DNA from: Mesorhizobium qingshengii
Lineage (GTDB): Bacteria; Pseudomonadota; Alphaproteobacteria; Rhizobiales; Rhizobiaceae
DNA: 64,000 bases
NCBI RefSeq assembly: GCF_027563465.1
Contig: NZ_JAPFQA010000010.1
Span: 1 to 64,000, forward strand
Reading direction: 5' to 3'
A program made the translations under genes and the position numbers. Below, piece by piece: positions 17,290-24,508 of the stretch (its first letter is position 1; every line of letters begins with the position of its first letter). A model generated the notes under the pieces. That model saw nothing but the letters and a program-made list of their open reading frames with translations. It ran no database searches and had not been told where the DNA came from.

Positions 17290-17595
17290 ATGAATATCAA
17301 GATGATCTGTTTTGGCGCCATGGCGCTTTCAATGGTTGCTGGCTCGGCCTTCGCCGCCGGCAACACCGGAACGTCCGCGCTCGACGACCCGGCCAAGATG
17401 CAGCCCTTCTACACGGACTCCAGCATGAAGAAGATGGTCAGCAGTGACGACTTCGTGAAGGCCTGGAAGGCAATGTCGCCGGACGACCAGAAAATGGTCA
17501 TGGCGGCCTGCGACGATGAGGCCAAGAACGCGAATGCCGCCAACAGCCATCCGGAGTTCTGCAGCAGCGTGAAGGCAAACGGCGGCAGCAAGTAA
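17290..17595 (+). CDS. small secreted protein of unknown function
   Basis: 101 residues with a clear signal peptide (MNIKMICFGAMALSMVAGSA, cleavage likely after AFA near residue 23) and an AGGAGG site before the ATG. The mature part is polar, with PFYTDSSMKKMVSSDDFVKAW and two cysteines (AACDDE and EFCSSV) that could form a disulfide in the periplasm. Small proteins of this look are common in rhizobia without known role. A G+C-rich hairpin at 17662-17683 (CGCCGCCC/GGGCGGCG) may end its transcript. Confidence 0.75.
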   Translation: MNIKMICFGAMALSMVAGSAFAAGNTGTSALDDPAKMQPFYTDSSMKKMVSSDDFVKAWKAMSPDDQKMVMAACDDEAKNANAANSHPEFCSSVKANGGSK

Positions 17596-17745
17596 GCACG
17601 GCTGCCCGGCGGTTGTTCGTCCACCTCGCCCCAGAGGGTGCGACGCCGCGGAAACGGACCTCGCCGCCCTCAGTGGGGCGGCGGGGGGTTGGCTGTCTCG
17701 GCTTGCGGGACCTTCAGGCGTTCAGCCCCAGATCCACGACAAGGG

Positions 17746-17832
17746 TTATACGCTCTTTGAGGGTACAGAGGCCACGACGGTTGAAAGCTTCTGGCGCTTT
17801 TCAAGCACCGGCTTTTCGTAGGTCTTTTTCAT
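17746..17832 (-). CDS. RiPP-like precursor peptide, array copy A
   Basis: 28 residues: leader MKKTYEKPVLEKRQKLS, then tail TVVASVPSKSV. The leader matches the lasso-peptide recognition pattern YxxPxL, with Gln where lasso leaders have Gly. GGGGACAT precedes the ATG by about six bases. Its own promoter is likely (CTTGACA at 17895-17889, 17-base spacer, CCTTCT at 17871-17866). It is the last copy in the direction of transcription and is closed by TAA at 17746-17748. No modifying enzyme is adjacent. Confidence 0.7.
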   Translation of the reverse strand: MKKTYEKPVLEKRQKLSTVVASVPSKSV

Positions 17833-17865
17833 GTGATGTCCCCCAATGGGCCCAATAAGCATGCC

Positions 17866-17895
17866 AGAAGGCACTCCCAGGAAAATCTTGTCAAG
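17866..17895 (-). promoter_or_regulatory. promoter of RiPP-like copy A
   Basis: CTTGACA (17895-17889) is the rhizobial -35 consensus. CCTTCT follows after 17 bases as a weak -10. The same -35 and the same spacing to the ATG recur at copies B and D, which supports a shared, duplicated promoter. Confidence 0.5.
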
Positions 17896-17956
17896 CCGGG
17901 GTCGATACCAGGCGACGCGCCTCGGGAGGCCCTGCCAGGACCGCGAAGGGCGCTTG

Positions 17957-18049
17957 TTACTGGAGCTGGGAGCTCGGCGGAACTGCCGTCACGGCGGACA
18001 GCTTTTCGCGTTTGTCGAGTGTCGGCTTTTCGTAGATCTTCTTCTTCAT
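17957..18049 (-). CDS. RiPP-like precursor peptide, array copy B
   Basis: 30 residues: leader MKKKIYEKPTLDKREKLS, then tail AVTAVPPSSQLQ. This copy has one extra Lys before the YEKP motif and keeps Thr at the position where lasso leaders carry their penultimate Thr. GGGGACTT lies before the ATG. A promoter fits upstream (CTTGACA at 18102-18096, spacer of 17, GCATCT at 18078-18073). The tail differs from the other copies in length and in its Pro/Ser/Gln content, while the leader is conserved. Confidence 0.7.
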   Translation of the reverse strand: MKKKIYEKPTLDKREKLSAVTAVPPSSQLQ

Positions 18050-18072
18050 TGAAGTCCCCATGGTCTGGCGCC

Positions 18073-18102
18073 AGATGCGGCGCGGATCCGGAATCTGTCA
18101 AG
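18073..18102 (-). promoter_or_regulatory. promoter of RiPP-like copy B
   Basis: CTTGACA (18102-18096), 17-base spacer, GCATCT (18078-18073). Arrangement as at copy A. Confidence 0.5.
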
Positions 18103-18198
18103 CCCGGAGCCGAAAACTGCGCGATGGATCGCGGCGACTGCGGGAAGGATGTGATCACCGGTCGGCGCCACGCAGGCGTCAAAAAACGCCAGGCTCGG

Positions 18199-18285
18199 TC
18201 AGAAGGGACCGGAAGCCACAAACGAGACGACGCTGGACAGCCTCTCACGCTTTGTGAGCGTGGGCTTTTCGTAAGTCTTCTTCAT
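18199..18285 (-). CDS. RiPP-like precursor peptide, array copy C
   Basis: 28 residues: leader MKKTYEKPTLTKRERLS, then tail SVVSFVASGPF. The gap to copy D upstream is only 49 bases and I see no TTGACA in it, so C is probably carried on the D transcript. GGGGGAAA lies before the ATG. The tail ends in SGPF, like the SGPT of copy D, so C and D look like the most recent duplicates. Confidence 0.7.
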   Translation of the reverse strand: MKKTYEKPTLTKRERLSSVVSFVASGPF

Positions 18286-18334
18286 GGATTTCCCCCGGAT
18301 CAACAGCGCCTGGCGCCTCCAGCCGCAACCAGGC

Positions 18335-18421
18335 TCAGGTCGGGCCCGATATAGCGACGGCGACCACCTTCGACAGCCGTTCGCGCTTTTCCAGAACCGG
18401 TTTCTCGTAAATCTTCTTCAT
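18335..18421 (-). CDS. RiPP-like precursor peptide, array copy D
   Basis: 28 residues: leader MKKIYEKPVLEKRERLS, then tail KVVAVAISGPT. It is the first gene of the array. GGGGACAT precedes the ATG, and a promoter fits upstream (CTTGACA at 18484-18478, spacer of 17, CGACCT at 18460-18455). As in the other copies the leader is nearly invariant and the tail is hydrophobic and variable, the pattern expected when a conserved enzyme reads the leader and the tail is the product. Confidence 0.7.
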   Translation of the reverse strand: MKKIYEKPVLEKRERLSKVVAVAISGPT

Positions 18422-18454
18422 GGATGTCCCCAATGCCCAGGATTGCCTGGAGTC

Positions 18455-18484
18455 AGGTCGCAGCAGAAGCGACCGCTTGTCAAG
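18455..18484 (-). promoter_or_regulatory. promoter of RiPP-like copies D and C
   Basis: CTTGACA (18484-18478), 17-base spacer, CGACCT (18460-18455). Copy C lacks a promoter of its own and probably shares this one. The remainder of the 18485-18685 gap shows only an imperfect 'ttgcaatgcg/gcattgcaat' repeat near 18588-18619. Confidence 0.5.
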
Positions 18485-18685
18485 TCGTGGCCAGGAATGT
18501 TTTCAGGAACGTCACGCAAGCGCCTGGAGTTCCAGCTCGTCGCTCGGCCAGCCGGCCCATTTCCGGCGCCTTCCCTTTTTCGCAATGTTGCAATGCGAAA
18601 GGCTTGCTGCATTGCAATATCAGTCCGCCGACCGCCACCCGCGCCGGGCGGGCCGCACGAAGGAGCCGCCGCCGAGCGCGCCGTC

Positions 18686-18835
18686 GTGGCAAGCGTGCCC
18701 GACACGCTCTATGTCGACCTCACCAACTGCTTCCGCGGCCCCAATTCCTGCCACGTCGTCATCGGCGGCAAACTCGCCTTCCGCGACCGGCACCATCTGG
18801 CGATCGCGTTGCGGAACGCTGGAGGGGCCGATTGA
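18686..18835 (+). pseudogene. C-terminal fragment of an acyltransferase-3/SGNH-like protein
   Basis: About 50 codons without a start of their own encode SVPDTLYVDLTNCF, then CHVVIGGKLAFRDRHHLA. Pairs of this kind (VDLxxxLC...C..VIG...YRDxxHLT) close the SGNH domain of membrane O-acyltransferases of the OafA type that decorate polysaccharides. Only the tail is left, so it is a relic. The resemblance is short and I hold it at moderate confidence. Confidence 0.4.
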
Positions 18836-18868
18836 AAGGGCCTTGTTTTAGGATGGGTGGTTTCTTCC

Positions 18869-19861
18869 TTATCCCACGAACACATCTGCGCGATGTTGAG
18901 CAAGGTAACTTTGTTGTGGCTGGGTGAAGGCCTCAGTACGCCAGACGACGGGAGCTTCGGAAAAGCCGAAGCTCTGCATTACTAATTGCTCGAATCCGAG
19001 GCGCCGCAAATCTGCTTTGTCGACGCGCGGAGAGATGAGTACCTCGCCGCCATCTTCAAAACTGATGAACCCGCGATCAAACAAATGATCGGCGTCTGGC
19101 GTGAGAAGCAGACCATTCATGCCATCAAGGCGCTCCTGCGCCGACGTGCATAGGCGCCAGGGTTTGATGTGGCTCGCGATCAAGAGCGCGGAATTGGTAA
19201 TGCCAGTAAGTCGGCACGAGTGCTCGATAGTTTCAACATTCGCACGAAACTTTCCCTGGCCGCGACGCGCTTGAATCACGCTTTTCTTAACGGTGTCCTC
19301 AAGGGTGAGATCTTCCTTGATCCGGCGCTCGACTGCGTTCTCGAGCAGTTCATTCACTACTTCAAAGGTCAGGCTGTTGGCACCACCACGCGCCAGAGCG
19401 GCGCCGTCAAAGGTCGCGCCATCCACGATCGTTTGAAACACCCGAGGCGAGACACTTGCTAAGTAGGCCTTTTGATTGCCTGATCCGGAACTGGGGTTAA
19501 TTGGCGAGTACTTAGCAGGCAAATGCGGCCCCAACACTTCTATCAACGCCTTCGGGCGCACAGGCGGCACAAGCGGTGTCCAGAATACTGGGAGAAGCCA
19601 ACCCTCCTGGTTCCAGTAAGATCCAGTCTCCTTAAATTCGGCCGGCTTAGGAGCCGTAAATGCGAACTCAGCCACCCGGCCAACATAGCGTATGGCTTGA
19701 TCGAAGAACGACATGACTAGATCGCCAGGTGCCGCGCGGCGCATGTTGTTATAGAACACGCTGCGCGCGCCGTTGCTTTCAGTCTTCGGAGACCAGAGAT
19801 ACTGCCCATCAATCTCTTGGCGGGCTGTTTGATTATGATTGACCCACCAAAACTGCGGCAT
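18869..19861 (-). CDS. EVE-like domain fused to HNH endonuclease
   Basis: 330 residues. The N-terminus (FWWVNHNQTARQEI, then LWSPKTESNGARSVFYNNM, and PGDLVMSFFDQAIRYVGRV) has the look of an EVE/PUA-like module that reads modified bases. The C-terminal third holds an HNH nuclease: CRLTGITNSALLIASHIKPW (about 217-236), then LDGMNGLLLTPDADHLFDRG. Such fusions are typical modification-dependent restriction enzymes, cutting foreign DNA with altered bases. Base composition is clearly lower in GC than the surroundings, as is the small gene upstream, so both look recently acquired. Start ATG at 19861 is not backed by a strong ribosome site. Confidence 0.75.
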   Translation of the reverse strand: MPQFWWVNHNQTARQEIDGQYLWSPKTESNGARSVFYNNMRRAAPGDLVMSFFDQAIRYVGRVAEFAFTAPKPAEFKETGSYWNQEGWLLPVFWTPLVPPVRPKALIEVLGPHLPAKYSPINPSSGSGNQKAYLASVSPRVFQTIVDGATFDGAALARGGANSLTFEVVNELLENAVERRIKEDLTLEDTVKKSVIQARRGQGKFRANVETIEHSCRLTGITNSALLIASHIKPWRLCTSAQERLDGMNGLLLTPDADHLFDRGFISFEDGGEVLISPRVDKADLRRLGFEQLVMQSFGFSEAPVVWRTEAFTQPQQSYLAQHRADVFVG

Positions 19862-19897
19862 AGCTACGAAATCTTTGAACCCCGCCCCAGAAAGGAG

Positions 19898-20242
19898 TCA
19901 ACTCTTGCATCCGGTGATTGCATTGGCGCCATGGACAAATGCTAGCAAGATTTGCTCATCCGACAAATCATTAAATATCGGAAAGTCCGTTGGATTCCCG
20001 CCAGGGTGACCAGGCTCGTTGCAGCGAACGACGTTGAGATACCGTGACACGCCAGCCCAGTCTTTAGCGGGATCGCTCTTACGCTGAACCCAAGCACGCT
20101 TGAAATGGCCTTTAGCCTGCTCCCATTCTATATATTTTTGACCGCTGCCATCTTTTCGAATTTCCACGCAAATCCTCCCACGCTTTCCAAGAAGCATATA
20201 GACGTTCGGCGCGTGCATCGACAACCGGATAGTAGATTTCAA
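19898..20242 (-). CDS. hypothetical protein upstream of the HNH nuclease
   Basis: 114 residues, no domain I recognise. It has an N-terminal beta-rich stretch (NVYMLLGKRGRICVEIRKDGSG) and a Trp/Arg-rich middle (YIEWEQAKGHFKRAWVQRKSD). It lies 36 bases ahead of the EVE-HNH gene on the same strand and shares its low GC content, so the two were probably acquired together and transcribed as one unit. Confidence 0.5.
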   Translation of the reverse strand: MKSTIRLSMHAPNVYMLLGKRGRICVEIRKDGSGQKYIEWEQAKGHFKRAWVQRKSDPAKDWAGVSRYLNVVRCNEPGHPGGNPTDFPIFNDLSDEQILLAFVHGANAITGCKS

Positions 20243-20263
20243 CTGGCGCGCACGTTTCCCCCC

Positions 20264-20857
20264 TCACCGCCCCATCATCATCCCATAGTGCACCGCCAGC
20301 AGATCCAGCCCGACCTTCAAGAGCTTCGTCACCACATCCCGCCCCTCGCCGGTCTGCTCCGCCAGGCTCTTGATCGAGCCGCCGGCGCAGCAGACTTGCC
20401 GCACCACGGCGGCCACCTCCCAGTGGCATAGCGCCCTGGTGGCGGCGGCATGCGCCCGGCCGGCGTCGAGCACATTGTCGGCGACGCCCCCGCCCTGGCG
20501 GCCGCCGTCGACGCGCTCGGTCCAGCGCATCGGTTTCACGCTCGCCTGCTGGCTGCACTGGAAATCCTCGCGGTAGCGCTGGCCGGCCTCGCGCTGCTGG
20601 CGCGACAGCGAGGTGATGCCGATGAGCGGGTCGACATTGCGCACCCGCACGATGCCGCCGGTGGCGGTGAAGCCGTCATTCGACACCTCGTAGACACGGG
20701 CGGCCTCCTGCGTGCCGGCGTTGAGCCGCCTGCGGCCGAAGGCGTCGTCCCTCAGCGCGAAATCATGGCCGATCTCGCGGCGGATGCGCACCTGCTCGGC
20801 CTCGCCCTTGGGCAGTTTCGGCGCCTGGGGTTTTGCGGGTCCGGTCTTCCTGGCCAT
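20264..20857 (-). CDS. DUF6456-like protein of a prophage-type module
   Basis: 197 residues from the ATG at 20857, chosen because CAAGGAG lies ahead of it. The C-terminal half (LSRQQREAGQRYREDF; later VVRQVCCAGGSIKSLAEQTG and LDLLAVHYG) follows the pattern of DUF6456, a helical, probably DNA-binding domain found in alphaproteobacterial regulators and prophages. The N-terminus is a Lys/Pro-rich arm (MARKTGPAKPQAPKLPKG). It overlaps the preceding gene by about 95 bases in another frame, which is usual for compact phage modules. Confidence 0.6.
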   Translation of the reverse strand: MARKTGPAKPQAPKLPKGEAEQVRIRREIGHDFALRDDAFGRRRLNAGTQEAARVYEVSNDGFTATGGIVRVRNVDPLIGITSLSRQQREAGQRYREDFQCSQQASVKPMRWTERVDGGRQGGGVADNVLDAGRAHAAATRALCHWEVAAVVRQVCCAGGSIKSLAEQTGEGRDVVTKLLKVGLDLLAVHYGMMMGR

Positions 20858-21245
20858 GGGTGGCTCCTTGGTTTGGGGTTGGGAGATCTTGGCTTTTCGA
20901 AGTCGCTGCCTTCGCAATCGATGGGTCCACCCTTGCGCCCTGCGGCTTCGAGGAGCCCAGGTTCTGCAGCGCCCCTCTCCTCGCCAGCAGCTCGCGGATG
21001 GCGCGGCGTTCGCGCAATTCGATGCAGAGCTGTGCGCTGGAGGGGCAGAATTGGGCGTTGCCGGTCTTCACCTCGCCGCGCATGAAGCGCTGGATGGCGG
21101 ACTGCAGGTCGGCCAGCTCGGCCTCCTGCACGGCGCTGAGATAGCCGCGCATCTGCATGTCGACATCAGTCAGCGCGGATTGCGGGAAGCATGAGAACAT
21201 CGCGGCAAGCGCCTTCGTCGCCTGCTGCAATTCGGCTGCGGTCAT
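20763..21245 (-). CDS. hypothetical prophage-module protein
   Basis: 160 residues from the ATG at 21245, with GAGGAGATC upstream. An all-helical N-terminal part (MTAAELQQATKALAAMFSCF; EAELADLQSAIQRFMRGEV) resembles small phage proteins that accompany DUF1376/DnaT-like replication genes and could load or regulate a helicase; this is context-based. The tail is charged and low in complexity. It overlaps both the DUF1376 gene upstream (80 bases) and the DUF6456 gene downstream. Confidence 0.55.
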   Translation of the reverse strand: MTAAELQQATKALAAMFSCFPQSALTDVDMQMRGYLSAVQEAELADLQSAIQRFMRGEVKTGNAQFCPSSAQLCIELRERRAIRELLARRGALQNLGSSKPQGARVDPSIAKAATSKSQDLPTPNQGATHGQEDRTRKTPGAETAQGRGRAGAHPPRDRP

Positions 21246-21846
21246 GGTTCCGGATCTCCTCGATGATGGCGTTGGCGGCGTCGGTATGGGTTTTCGGCTG
21301 ATGCCAGCCGGCCGGCCTTTTCGGCCTGGCGGTGCGCGGGGAGAAACGCCGCGCGTCCTCTTCCGTCCGGCCCGCAAATCCCTGCGCGTGTTCGGGGGAA
21401 AAGGCGCCAGCCCTTTCCCGGGAAAAAGCGGTGGCTTTTTCACTCTGGTTTCTGGACTCTGGAAGATGCCGCGGCAAAGCGCCGGCATTTGCCGCCGCAT
21501 GCGCCTTTGTTTTCAAGGCGGTGGCGGCCCCGCCGCGTGCCCCGGCGGCGGCCCTCGCCTGGCTTTTGCCCTGGGCCTTGTGCAGCTCCTTGGTCAGCCG
21601 CCCGTGGCCGATCTCGCCGCCCTCGCGCTCGAAAAAGGTCAACAGGTCGGCGCTGAGCGCGCGCCATTTCTTCAGCGACAGGCGCGCCACCCGGGCCAGC
21701 TTGGCATCGTCGTCGGGCAGCCGGCCGCCCGCATTCCACATCGCCATCAACAGCAGCATGTAGGCGCCGATCTGCTCGGTGGAGAGCTGCAGCGTGTCGC
21801 CGACGAAATCGGAGACGTAGAGCTGCATGAAGGGGCGCTCGCTCAT
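21166..21846 (-). CDS. DUF1376 (YdaU-like) protein, probable phage replication factor
   Basis: 226 residues from the ATG at 21846 (MSERPFMQLYVSDFVGDTLQ). The first 100 residues are the DUF1376 domain, recognised by PFMQLYVSDF, LSTEQIGAYMLLLMAMWNAGG and LPDDDAKLARVARLSLKKW. The rest is an Ala/Lys/Arg-rich linker and a short acidic end. DUF1376 proteins occur in prophage replication modules next to helicase loaders. Here it heads a run of overlapping minus-strand genes. Confidence 0.75.
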   Translation of the reverse strand: MSERPFMQLYVSDFVGDTLQLSTEQIGAYMLLLMAMWNAGGRLPDDDAKLARVARLSLKKWRALSADLLTFFEREGGEIGHGRLTKELHKAQGKSQARAAAGARGGAATALKTKAHAAANAGALPRHLPESRNQSEKATAFSRERAGAFSPEHAQGFAGRTEEDARRFSPRTARPKRPAGWHQPKTHTDAANAIIEEIRNHDRSRIAAGDEGACRDVLMLPAIRAD

Positions 21847-21935
21847 GCCGCCGCGCCCATATTCAAGCCACGCCTGATGGAACCAGCGGCGGGGTTCGAC
21901 GTTTTGTCGCGTCGATGCCAAGGGGAGGTTTGCCG

Positions 21936-22217
21936 ATGACGGCCTTCATGCCGGTTACTCTGCGATTTTGCGACAACAAAACCATGCTGGTCGGCTCGGT
22001 GGCCGAGGCCGCCACGGCGCTCGGGCACCAGTGGCCCGACAGGACCGCGCCTGCCTATATCGAGGCGGCAAGGCTGGTTGCCCTGGCCGTGGACGGCACC
22101 TGCAGCCAGCGCATCGCCTTCGACGCCTTCATCAAGGCGGCCAGGCAGCAGGGCATACTGGTTGCCAAGCCGCGGAGCCGGGCGCATGATTGGCTGGACG
22201 CCGCAGCCGGTCCGTGA
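21936..22217 (+). CDS. DUF982 protein, first of two
   Basis: 93 residues from ATG 21936, preceded by GGGGAGG at seven bases. The DUF982 pattern is clear: a beta hairpin (TLRFCDNKTMLVGSVAEAA), then WPDRTAPAYIEAARLVALAVDG and AFDAFIKAARQQGI. This small family is almost confined to Rhizobiales, often in several copies per genome, with no known function. The neighbour at 22323 is a second, diverged copy in the same direction. Confidence 0.75.
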   Translation: MTAFMPVTLRFCDNKTMLVGSVAEAATALGHQWPDRTAPAYIEAARLVALAVDGTCSQRIAFDAFIKAARQQGILVAKPRSRAHDWLDAAAGP

Positions 22218-22322
22218 CGCCGGCGCGGATGTGATGCAACCGCCCGCCCGCCTTGCGCGTTTATGAGCGCGGGCTTGAATGCCGCGCGCAATGCCAGAGC
22301 TGAGGTGAACGCCGTGGGTACG

Positions 22323-22631
22323 ATGAAGACCGGGGTGCCGCTCAAGGTGCGGATGGAGGGTCAGGTGGAAGAGATCGACAGCGTCAGCGACGCCGCCGAT
22401 TTCCTGCAGCGCTGGCCAATCGAGCGGCGCGGCCACATCTACCGCAGCGCGCTCAATGCCTGCAGCGCGGCCATCGCCGCGCAGATCTCCGAATCCGACG
22501 CCATGAAAGTGTTCACCGGCTTTGCCCGGGTCAGCGGCATCCTGGTTGCCGAAAGCGGTCCGGCCATGACGCTCGAGGCAAGGACCGTGCAAAGCCGCAT
22601 GCCCAGGCAGGGCCGCCATATCCCGAAATAA
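22323..22631 (+). CDS. DUF982 protein, second of two
   Basis: About 102 residues if ATG 22323 is used; the frame is open from 22263. The domain shows as MEGQVEEIDSVSDAADFL, then QRWPIERRGHIYRSAL and AMKVFTGFARVSGIL. It diverges strongly from the copy just upstream, so the duplication is old. The start is uncertain because neither candidate has a good ribosome site. Confidence 0.65.
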   Translation: MKTGVPLKVRMEGQVEEIDSVSDAADFLQRWPIERRGHIYRSALNACSAAIAAQISESDAMKVFTGFARVSGILVAESGPAMTLEARTVQSRMPRQGRHIPK

Positions 22632-22776
22632 GGAAGTGGGGCTTTCGTCCCGATCCTGCTTCATCTGAAATCCCTCGCGACCGATCGTCCGCGTTTGCCT
22701 GCCATGTCAGCGCCGTTTCTCATCCGCCTGCCGGCACCTTCTCCCGGATTGCGCAAACGCATGCGAAGTACCGCCA

Positions 22777-23068
22777 CCCCCTGCCCACAAGGGGGAGGGG
22801 AATCCCGCCGGCGGACGGCAAACGGCCAACGTTTCGGCATCCAGTTCGAGCCTGCGCGACCTTGTCCCCCTCCCCCTTGTGGGCAGGGCAATCGCATATA
22901 GGCGGGCGGGGCTTTCGCTCTACGATTTACCCCCACCCCTAACCCCTCCCCACAAGGGGGAGGGAAACTTCCGTTGGCGCTGACATCGGCAGATTGCCGA
23001 CGTTTTGACGCCGGGTAACAGCGCGCGGCAGCATTCCCTCCCCCTTGTGGGGAGGGTTAGGGTGGGGG
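22777..23068. repeat. two inverted pairs of G+C-rich palindromic repeats
   Basis: The 580-base gap between the DUF982 and GcrA genes holds four related elements. CCCCTGCCCACAAGGGGGAG (22777-22796) is inverted at 22866-22888, and the longer 22931-22964 element (ccccacccctaacccctccc start) is inverted at 23036-23068. All contain CCC-ACAAGGGGGAGG or its complement. They belong to the dispersed palindromes common between Mesorhizobium genes. No unique spacers of equal length are present, so this is not a CRISPR array. I see no gene in the gap. Confidence 0.7.
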
Positions 23069-23212
23069 TCTATCTTCGTGAGAATCCATATGCGATCGCC
23101 CTGCACTTGTGGGGGTCCGAAGGACGGGCGAGACCCGTGGCTCGCCCCGGCAGAGGACCGCAGGTCCGGGGTGGGGGTACGCGGCGGGCCAGATGTCGCA
23201 ACGCCCAGCTCC

Positions 23213-23887
23213 TCACCCCGGCGCCGCTACGAAAACGCGGCGGCGGAAGCGCGCCTGGTGGAAGTCGCAATAGCTTTTCAGCGCCCTCGTGCGCATGCCG
23301 CAGCACAGCATGCCGGCGCCTGGCCGGCCGCCCGGCGCATCGTTTTCAGGATCTTCTTCCAGCGTCAGGTCCAGCGGCGCGCGGCAGCGGCCGAACAGGC
23401 AGTCGATGAAGCGCATCGCCACGCCGTGCGGCTGGCGGCCGATGGCGGTGCGCGGCGGCACCGGCACCTCCAGGCGATAGGCCTCGCCATCGGCCACCAG
23501 CACGCCGACCTCGCGCGCATACAGGCGCGGCGGCAGCCAGGCCGGCGGCGGGTCGCGCCTCGGCCGGGCGCCCTTGCGGGCACCGGCGCCCTTGGCGGCG
23601 GACCCGTCAGCACCCTTGTCGGCAGCAGCCTTGCCCTTGGCGGGCGCGCCGCGCGCTCGCTTGCTTGCGGATCGATCGCCCGCGCCCCGCCTGGCGCCGC
23701 CCGGCCTGCCATTGGCAAAGCCGATCGCGCCAAGCATGGCGTTGCGGTGCACGATGCCGATGATGGCGTTGCGTGACACGCGGGCGCCGCGCAGTGCGCT
23801 GAACGCCGCCGCGATCTTCGAGGCGGAAAGCCCCTCCTTCAGCCAGCGGGCGATCTCCTGCAATTCCGCGTCGCTGTAGCTTGCCAT
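23213..23887 (-). CDS. GcrA-family regulator, phage-type
   Basis: 224 residues. The N-terminus is the GcrA DNA-binding module: YSDAELQEIARWLKEGLSAS, then KIAAAF and VSRNAIIGIVHRNAMLG. A low-complexity Ala/Lys/Arg linker (about 60-115) and a C-terminal region with cysteines (FIDCLFGRCRAPL; MLCCGMRT; YCDFH) follow. GcrA regulates transcription of cell-cycle genes at methylated GANTC sites. Diverged paralogues such as this one are frequent in Rhizobiales prophages, and its neighbours (S24 repressor, DUF1376) fit that origin. Confidence 0.75.
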   Translation of the reverse strand: MASYSDAELQEIARWLKEGLSASKIAAAFSALRGARVSRNAIIGIVHRNAMLGAIGFANGRPGGARRGAGDRSASKRARGAPAKGKAAADKGADGSAAKGAGARKGARPRRDPPPAWLPPRLYAREVGVLVADGEAYRLEVPVPPRTAIGRQPHGVAMRFIDCLFGRCRAPLDLTLEEDPENDAPGGRPGAGMLCCGMRTRALKSYCDFHQARFRRRVFVAAPG

Positions 23888-24015
23888 CTCCAGGCTCCGT
23901 CCAGGGTTCCGCCTTCGGCCGCGCGAGCGCGCCGTCAGGCAAGCGTCAGGGCTCGGCCCGGATTGTCAGGGCCGCGTTCGGGGGGTGTTTGGTTCGAGCT
24001 CCGGTTGGCGCCGGG

Positions 24016-24426
24016 TCAGCCGGGGCGGATCGATTGCCCGGCGGCGAGGCGCGAAAGCCGCGCCTCGGCCGTCTCTCTGTCAGGTGCGGAAACCGCCCTG
24101 CCCGTTGTCCGGTCGAACAGCATGACAGTGCCATCCTGCGTGCGGATGCACGGCCGGCCGGATGAACCGGCGCAAGCCTGCCCGGCGCCATGCCGGCTGA
24201 ATTGGGGGCCGGAGCCGCGGGGAGCGGCGGCTCCGGCCGTTCCGGCCGCCGGTGACGGGCGGACCGGACCCGGGGCCGATGCGTGCAAGCATTGGGCCTC
24301 GGGCTTCGCCCCGGCCGGGGAGGAGGACAGCCGGGACGGAAGCGAATGGGTGACGGCCTTCGCCGCCGGATGCGCCTCGGTTGAGGCCGGCGCCATGGCG
24401 CCATCGAAGCTGGACAGGTTCTGCAT
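24016..24426 (-). CDS. hypothetical protein divergent from the S24 repressor
   Basis: About 136 residues from the ATG at 24426 (MQNLSSFDGAMAPAS). A long Ala/Pro/Ser-rich stretch is followed by a better-ordered C-terminus (CIRTQDGTVMLFDRTTG, then ETAEARLSRLA) that looks like a genuine small domain. The gene faces away from the repressor across an AT-rich gap (24430-24475) that would hold the operator of a phage switch. No known family. In so GC-rich a region an open frame is weak evidence. Confidence 0.4.
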   Translation of the reverse strand: MQNLSSFDGAMAPASTEAHPAAKAVTHSLPSRLSSSPAGAKPEAQCLHASAPGPVRPSPAAGTAGAAAPRGSGPQFSRHGAGQACAGSSGRPCIRTQDGTVMLFDRTTGRAVSAPDRETAEARLSRLAAGQSIRPG

Positions 24427-24508
24427 GACCAGATATAAGCATAACTCAAAAATAGATGCAAGCCATTCTTTCATAGACGAGAGCCGCTTTCATCGCTCAC
24501 ATGGCGCC

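Noticed and set aside
16908..17447. 179-codon plus-strand frame across the ParD-like promoter
   Set aside because: It crosses a clear ribosome site and promoter region of the opposite strand and overlaps the secreted-protein gene in another frame.
17746..18484. Calling the small-gene array a lasso-peptide cluster
   Set aside because: No cyclase, protease or RRE protein is present and the leader Gly is replaced; only the precursor-like features can be supported.
22777..23068. CRISPR-like repeated palindromes
   Set aside because: Only four units, in inverted orientation and at unequal distances; no uniform spacers and no cas genes.
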